A DNA stretch of 44,606 bases from JANMDR01 sp031376425. GTDB taxonomy: Bacteria; Pseudomonadota; Gammaproteobacteria; Burkholderiales; Usitatibacteraceae. The DNA is taken from positions 1 to 44,606 of the forward strand of contig JANMDR010000330.1 in NCBI GenBank assembly GCA_031376425.1. Direction: 5' to 3'. The notes below the pieces were generated by a model. That model worked only from the letters and a program-made list of their open reading frames with translations, was not told where the DNA came from and did no database searches. A program made the position numbers and the translations under genes. Shown one piece after another: positions 40,897 through 44,606 of this stretch (its first letter is position 1; each line of letters begins with the position of its first letter).

Positions 40897-43425
40897 TCAA
40901 TTAGGAAAAGGCGATACGTATATTTCGTTTTGCGCGGCATTTGGTACCTCGCTTGAGCGACGATAACCAGGAATATTTTGCCGCAGGGTTTCTAAGGGAT
41001 TCACACCCAACTTTGACAATCCTTTAAGCTCAAGTTGAATTTGTACTGAAGTAGAATACACATTGGTAGCAGTGGTGAAGCGATGTGCCACCATGCGAAA
41101 TTCCCAGCATCCCTGATTATACTCGACACCGAGTAAACCCTCTATCAATCTGCGGTCTTGAAACGAGTGATTGGCGCGCGCTAGAACCGTCCAGCCGCTT
41201 CCAGAATTACCAATGATTGGGGCAAGCGGCCACTGCGCAGATAAATCTAGTTGTTTTATGCCAGCGGCAGCAACGGTTGTGGACAACGGGGTACCGAAAG
41301 TATTGTTGTCGGTATCGCGACTAAATCGGTAAGCAATGTTCACAATTTTGCCAGTTTCCGGATTGTAGCGGGCGGAAACGTTGGCTTTCTTGAACTGTTT
41401 CAAGGTCGTAGAGTATTGGAACGCAGAATCAAAATACCAAGCATCGAGCGGTTGCGCTGATACGGCAGCAAGCAAATCAGAACGACTTAATTGCCCGAAT
41501 TGTGTGCCATCGCTGGCTTCTTGCGAATTGCCGCTCAATTGCACGCCACGTGCTAAATCAGCCAAACCAACACGCTGCGGGCTAAAGTAGTAGCGAGTGC
41601 CTACTGCTGCGCGAAGCCTCTCAATTCCGGTGCTGTTCTCAATAAATCGAGTGGTAACCGCACCAGTTAATTGTTTGGCATCGGAAATTCTATCGCCGCC
41701 GATAAATAGGTTCTCATTAAAAATCTGAGCAAAATTAAAGTCAGTTTGCGATGTGGTAAAAATCGGTAAGCGGCTTTGTTCGCGATACGGCACCTGCAAA
41801 TAAAACAAGCGCGGCTCTAAGGTTTGCGTGTGCGGGCTGGATGCAAAACTGACGGGGCGCTCAAACACCATGCCGCTATCAATGCTGGCGATAGGCAGGG
41901 TACGGGTTTTAGCCTCAAAGCCGGCATCGTTGTCGCCTAAACGGTATTTGGTAAAGTGATACCCAAGTTTTGGCGTTAGAAAACCATAGCTGCGGGTAAT
42001 CGGGTAAGAAACTGAGGGATAAAGCAGAAGGCGCTTACCGTTTACCAATGTAGGATGACGAAAATCGGTAAATTCACTCACTGCGTTAATAACAAAGCCT
42101 TCTTTTACGATTGGCTCGGTATTAAACGTGAAGGACGGCGCTAAACGATAGGGCGCAATGATGGGCACAACAGGGTCTTGCAGCGTTTGATAGCTCAAAT
42201 GTCGGGCGGTGAAAACGCCATATGCGCTGCTATTGCTCAATAAAAAATCACGCGGTAGATTTGTTTGTGACGTATTGGCGATGCGGGTAGAAAGGTCGCG
42301 AAAATAGCTATCGTCCGATACTTTTTGTACATTAATGGCAGCCACCCAATTTTTAAAATTAAAATCGCTAAAATTTTGTACGTGATTGAGTTTTGCTAAG
42401 AAGCGATCGCTTTTGGCAGACTGATCCGAAGGCAGGTATTCGGCATCAAACTGCCCCAAATAATTGGGCTCCAGATAGCGAAACTCTCCCCCCAGTTGCA
42501 AACCACGCTTGGTGAAAATTTTCGGTGTAAGGGTCGCGTCGCGATTTGCTGCTAGATTAAAGTAGTACGGTATCGCCAACTCAAAACCCGTTTTTGTGGA
42601 AGAGCCAAAAGACGGTGGTAAAAACCCACTTTTACGTTCTCCATTCAGTGGAAAACTCACAAACGGCAAATACAATATCGGTACACCCTTAAACTCTACA
42701 GTGCCATGTAAACCGGTGCCCACAGCGGTTTTATGGTCAAGCGTAATTTCCTGCATTTTTAAAAACCACTCGTTCTCATTGGCTTTGCAGGTGGTATAGG
42801 TAGCATCAAACAGATGTTCTTGATCTGGGCCTTCCAAGTCAATGCGGCTGGCAGAACCGCGCGAATCCATAATTCGCCCGACACCGCGCTTATAAGTGCT
42901 GCTCGATGTCGAGCCTATGACCGGTATTGGCGTGTAGGGCAGAATATTGCGGGGCAGAAAAAAAGTGGGGTTGCTAATCGTACCAATTTGCGATTCAAGG
43001 CCTAAGCTAATTGTTGTGCCGGTAATAACGTCGCCATCACGGTTTACACGTACTGCGCCGTCGGCAACGGCGATATCAGTTTCTTGATTGTAAGTAAGCG
43101 TTTGGGCATTGAGCACCACATTATCCGCGCTTACCAATACATTGCCGGTAGCCGTGGCAGATACATTGGCAATGCCTTCTAGTCGGTCAGCTTCAATCAC
43201 CCGATCTGCTGTTTTAGACACTGGTTTGTTTGCGCCCACTACCGCGCTGATACCCGTTTTTTTGCCGTCTACACCAGATTTTGCTTCAATCTTGATTTGT
43301 GGTTGCCCCGAAGGTGTAACTTGTACGGTACTAGTTTGGGCTGTGGCAGCAGGCGCGAAAATAGGCACAAACGAAGCGGCATTGGCAGCGAGACAGGCAA
43401 GAAAGAGTTTGTTCAGCTTAGGCAA
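40897..43425 (-). CDS. lptD: LPS-assembly outer-membrane protein LptD
   Basis: This 842-residue protein inserts lipopolysaccharide into the outer leaflet. A signal peptide (about 1-29) precedes an OstA-type jellyroll (about 75-165) with VIEADRLEGIANVSATATGN (shown here at 20 residues) and a large beta-barrel. Conserved LYLPFVSFPLNGERKSGFL begins the barrel section. The mature protein has few cysteines: Cys213 in YTTCKANENEW and one in NQGCWEFRM near the C-terminus. That is one potential interdomain disulfide, against two in E. coli. It heads the operon lptD-surA-pdxA-rsmA and diverges from the sugar kinase gene. Confidence 0.96.
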   Translation of the reverse strand: MPKLNKLFLACLAANAASFVPIFAPAATAQTSTVQVTPSGQPQIKIEAKSGVDGKKTGISAVVGANKPVSKTADRVIEADRLEGIANVSATATGNVLVSADNVVLNAQTLTYNQETDIAVADGAVRVNRDGDVITGTTISLGLESQIGTISNPTFFLPRNILPYTPIPVIGSTSSSTYKRGVGRIMDSRGSASRIDLEGPDQEHLFDATYTTCKANENEWFLKMQEITLDHKTAVGTGLHGTVEFKGVPILYLPFVSFPLNGERKSGFLPPSFGSSTKTGFELAIPYYFNLAANRDATLTPKIFTKRGLQLGGEFRYLEPNYLGQFDAEYLPSDQSAKSDRFLAKLNHVQNFSDFNFKNWVAAINVQKVSDDSYFRDLSTRIANTSQTNLPRDFLLSNSSAYGVFTARHLSYQTLQDPVVPIIAPYRLAPSFTFNTEPIVKEGFVINAVSEFTDFRHPTLVNGKRLLLYPSVSYPITRSYGFLTPKLGYHFTKYRLGDNDAGFEAKTRTLPIASIDSGMVFERPVSFASSPHTQTLEPRLFYLQVPYREQSRLPIFTTSQTDFNFAQIFNENLFIGGDRISDAKQLTGAVTTRFIENSTGIERLRAAVGTRYYFSPQRVGLADLARGVQLSGNSQEASDGTQFGQLSRSDLLAAVSAQPLDAWYFDSAFQYSTTLKQFKKANVSARYNPETGKIVNIAYRFSRDTDNNTFGTPLSTTVAAAGIKQLDLSAQWPLAPIIGNSGSGWTVLARANHSFQDRRLIEGLLGVEYNQGCWEFRMVAHRFTTATNVYSTSVQIQLELKGLSKLGVNPLETLRQNIPGYRRSSEVPNAAQNEIYVSPFPN

Positions 43426-43567
43426 AATAAGGATTCGACAAAAATGGATGGGGAAAATGAAAAAACGAGATGGTGAGAATGATAAAATACATGATTTAGG
43501 ACAGTAAATTCATCGTATTGGTGCCCTAAATTCTTCCGCGAAACCACATTTTACCAATCAGGCTGCA

Positions 43568-44606
43568 GTGATAGCGAATCAATTAAATAATAAATCCGAT
43601 ACCAATACTGTGCCGCAAGCAGATTTTACGGAAAATTCACCACGCTTTGCTGCTCTTTTAACATGGTTGGCAGGTCAAGTTGGTGCAACTTTCAATATTC
43701 ATAAAGCATCCGAAGATGCGAGCTTTCGTCGCTATTTTCGCATAAGCGTTGGTGCTAAAACATGGATAGTAATGGATGCGCCACCCGAACGCGAAAAATG
43801 CGCACCATTTGTGCGTATAGCGGGTCTGTTTAGCGACGCTAATTTACATGTGCCGCGAATTGATGCACAAGATTTGGAGCAAGGTTTTTTACTTCTGGAA
43901 GATCTTGGCCGCAGTACGTATTTACAAGGCTTTCAAGCCTTGGGCATTGTTGATGTTGAAAGCGACAATACAGCGCAAAATAAACTCGCACACCGTTTGT
44001 TTATAGATGCTATTGATGCCTTGGTGCAATGGCAGTTGAGCTCTAAGCCTGATGTTTTGCCGATTTATGATGAGGCGGTATTGCGGCGCGAAATGCAGTT
44101 ATTCCCAGATTGGTATATTGCAAAGCATCGTCATATTATACTGTCAGTGGCACAACAAAAAATTGTTGATGGCGCGTTCACAGCCATTGTGCAAAGAAAT
44201 TTAAGCCAAGCGCAAGTATTTGTGCATCGCGATTTCATGCCGCGTAATTTAATGATGTGCGAAGCGAGTAGCACCTTTGCAAATCCGGGAATTCTCGATT
44301 TTCAAGACGCGCTCTTTGGACCTATTAGCTACGATATTGCCGCCTTGTTTAAAGACGCTTTTATTTCTTGGAGCGAGGAGCAAATTCTGGATTGGACTAT
44401 CCGCTACTGGGAAAAAGCCAGTAAAGCCAAGCTGCCTGTCCCAGCAGATTTTACGGTTTTTTACGCTGATTGCGAATGGATGGCGCTACAGCGACATTTG
44501 AAAATATTAGGTCTGTTTGCGCGGATCAATTATCGCGATGGTAAACCGAGTTATTTAGCCGATACCCCCCGATTTATTGCTTATGTGCGCCATACCTGCG
44601 ACCGCT
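43568..44606 (+). CDS. amgK: AmgK-like sugar kinase (aminoglycoside phosphotransferase fold), cut at the right edge
   Basis: The frame runs from GTG 43568 to the window edge (346 codons) without a stop. GTG 43610 is an alternative start; CAGG sits 6 bases before the first. Motifs of the phosphotransferase fold are DASFRRYFRI near the N-terminus, LLLEDLGRSTYLQGF, the catalytic VHRDFMPRNLM and metal-binding ILDFQDALFGPISYDIAAL. This layout, divergent from lptD, is where AmgK (anomeric MurNAc/GlcNAc kinase of cell-wall recycling) is found in Pseudomonas and many betaproteobacteria, usually followed by murU. The next gene is outside the window. Confidence 0.88.
   Translation, partial: MIANQLNNKSDTNTVPQADFTENSPRFAALLTWLAGQVGATFNIHKASEDASFRRYFRISVGAKTWIVMDAPPEREKCAPFVRIAGLFSDANLHVPRIDAQDLEQGFLLLEDLGRSTYLQGFQALGIVDVESDNTAQNKLAHRLFIDAIDALVQWQLSSKPDVLPIYDEAVLRREMQLFPDWYIAKHRHIILSVAQQKIVDGAFTAIVQRNLSQAQVFVHRDFMPRNLMMCEASSTFANPGILDFQDALFGPISYDIAALFKDAFISWSEEQILDWTIRYWEKASKAKLPVPADFTVFYADCEWMALQRHLKILGLFARINYRDGKPSYLADTPRFIAYVRHTCDR

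Overview
This window looks like chromosomal DNA from a betaproteobacterium of the order Burkholderiales, possibly near Oxalobacteraceae, with moderate G+C. That placement is an inference from gene order and protein character: gpmA-envC-ctpA-moeB runs opposite a rhodanese-grxC-secB-gpsA group, and lptD-surA-pdxA-rsmA runs opposite an AmgK-type sugar kinase. I saw no tRNA, rRNA, insertion sequence or CRISPR array.

Positions 1-13.9 kb are mostly housekeeping. Minus-strand genes are the start of an unidentified gene at the edge, a hemolysin-III-like membrane protein, a DUF4124 envelope protein, and the set gpmA (glycolysis), envC-like amidase activator, ctpA protease and moeB-like adenylyltransferase. 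Divergent from gpmA run a membrane-anchored rhodanese with no cysteine, grxC, secB, a strong hairpin, an SH3-domain exported protein, gpsA, argB and a small conserved protein. A minus-strand operon (Y-family polymerase, short-chain dehydrogenase, LysE-type exporter) and msrC follow.

Positions 13.9-22.8 kb carry a secreted oligopeptidase-B-like peptidase, an EamA transporter, a hybrid sensor protein whose phosphoacceptor histidine is replaced by serine, gmhA translationally coupled to an isoaspartyl peptidase, a small unknown gene and a D-cysteine desulfhydrase.

Positions 22.8-28.05 kb are the accessory part and the best candidate for an undescribed system. A DNA cytosine-5 methyltransferase converges, with 3 bp between stop codons, on a two-gene minus-strand operon. 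The upstream gene encodes an 801-residue protein with two GHKL ATPase modules, one Hsp90/MORC-like and one histidine-kinase-like. The downstream gene encodes a receiver domain fused to a helical domain with an R-X4-H motif, the signature of HEPN ribonucleases. No restriction endonuclease is visible. I propose a phosphorelay-controlled defence module in which the receiver gates a HEPN-type toxic effector; this is inference from motifs and layout.

Positions 28.05-37.6 kb contain rppH, proS, a Fic AMP-transferase preceded by eight 10-bp tandem repeats that touch its start region, a TonB-dependent receptor, and a LytS/LytR-type two-component pair whose kinase carries an unusual extra membrane domain after its catalytic core. 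Positions 37.6-44.6 kb hold rsmA, pdxA, surA and lptD (outer-membrane and LPS assembly, minus strand) and, divergent and cut by the right edge, an AmgK-like kinase of cell-wall sugar recycling.
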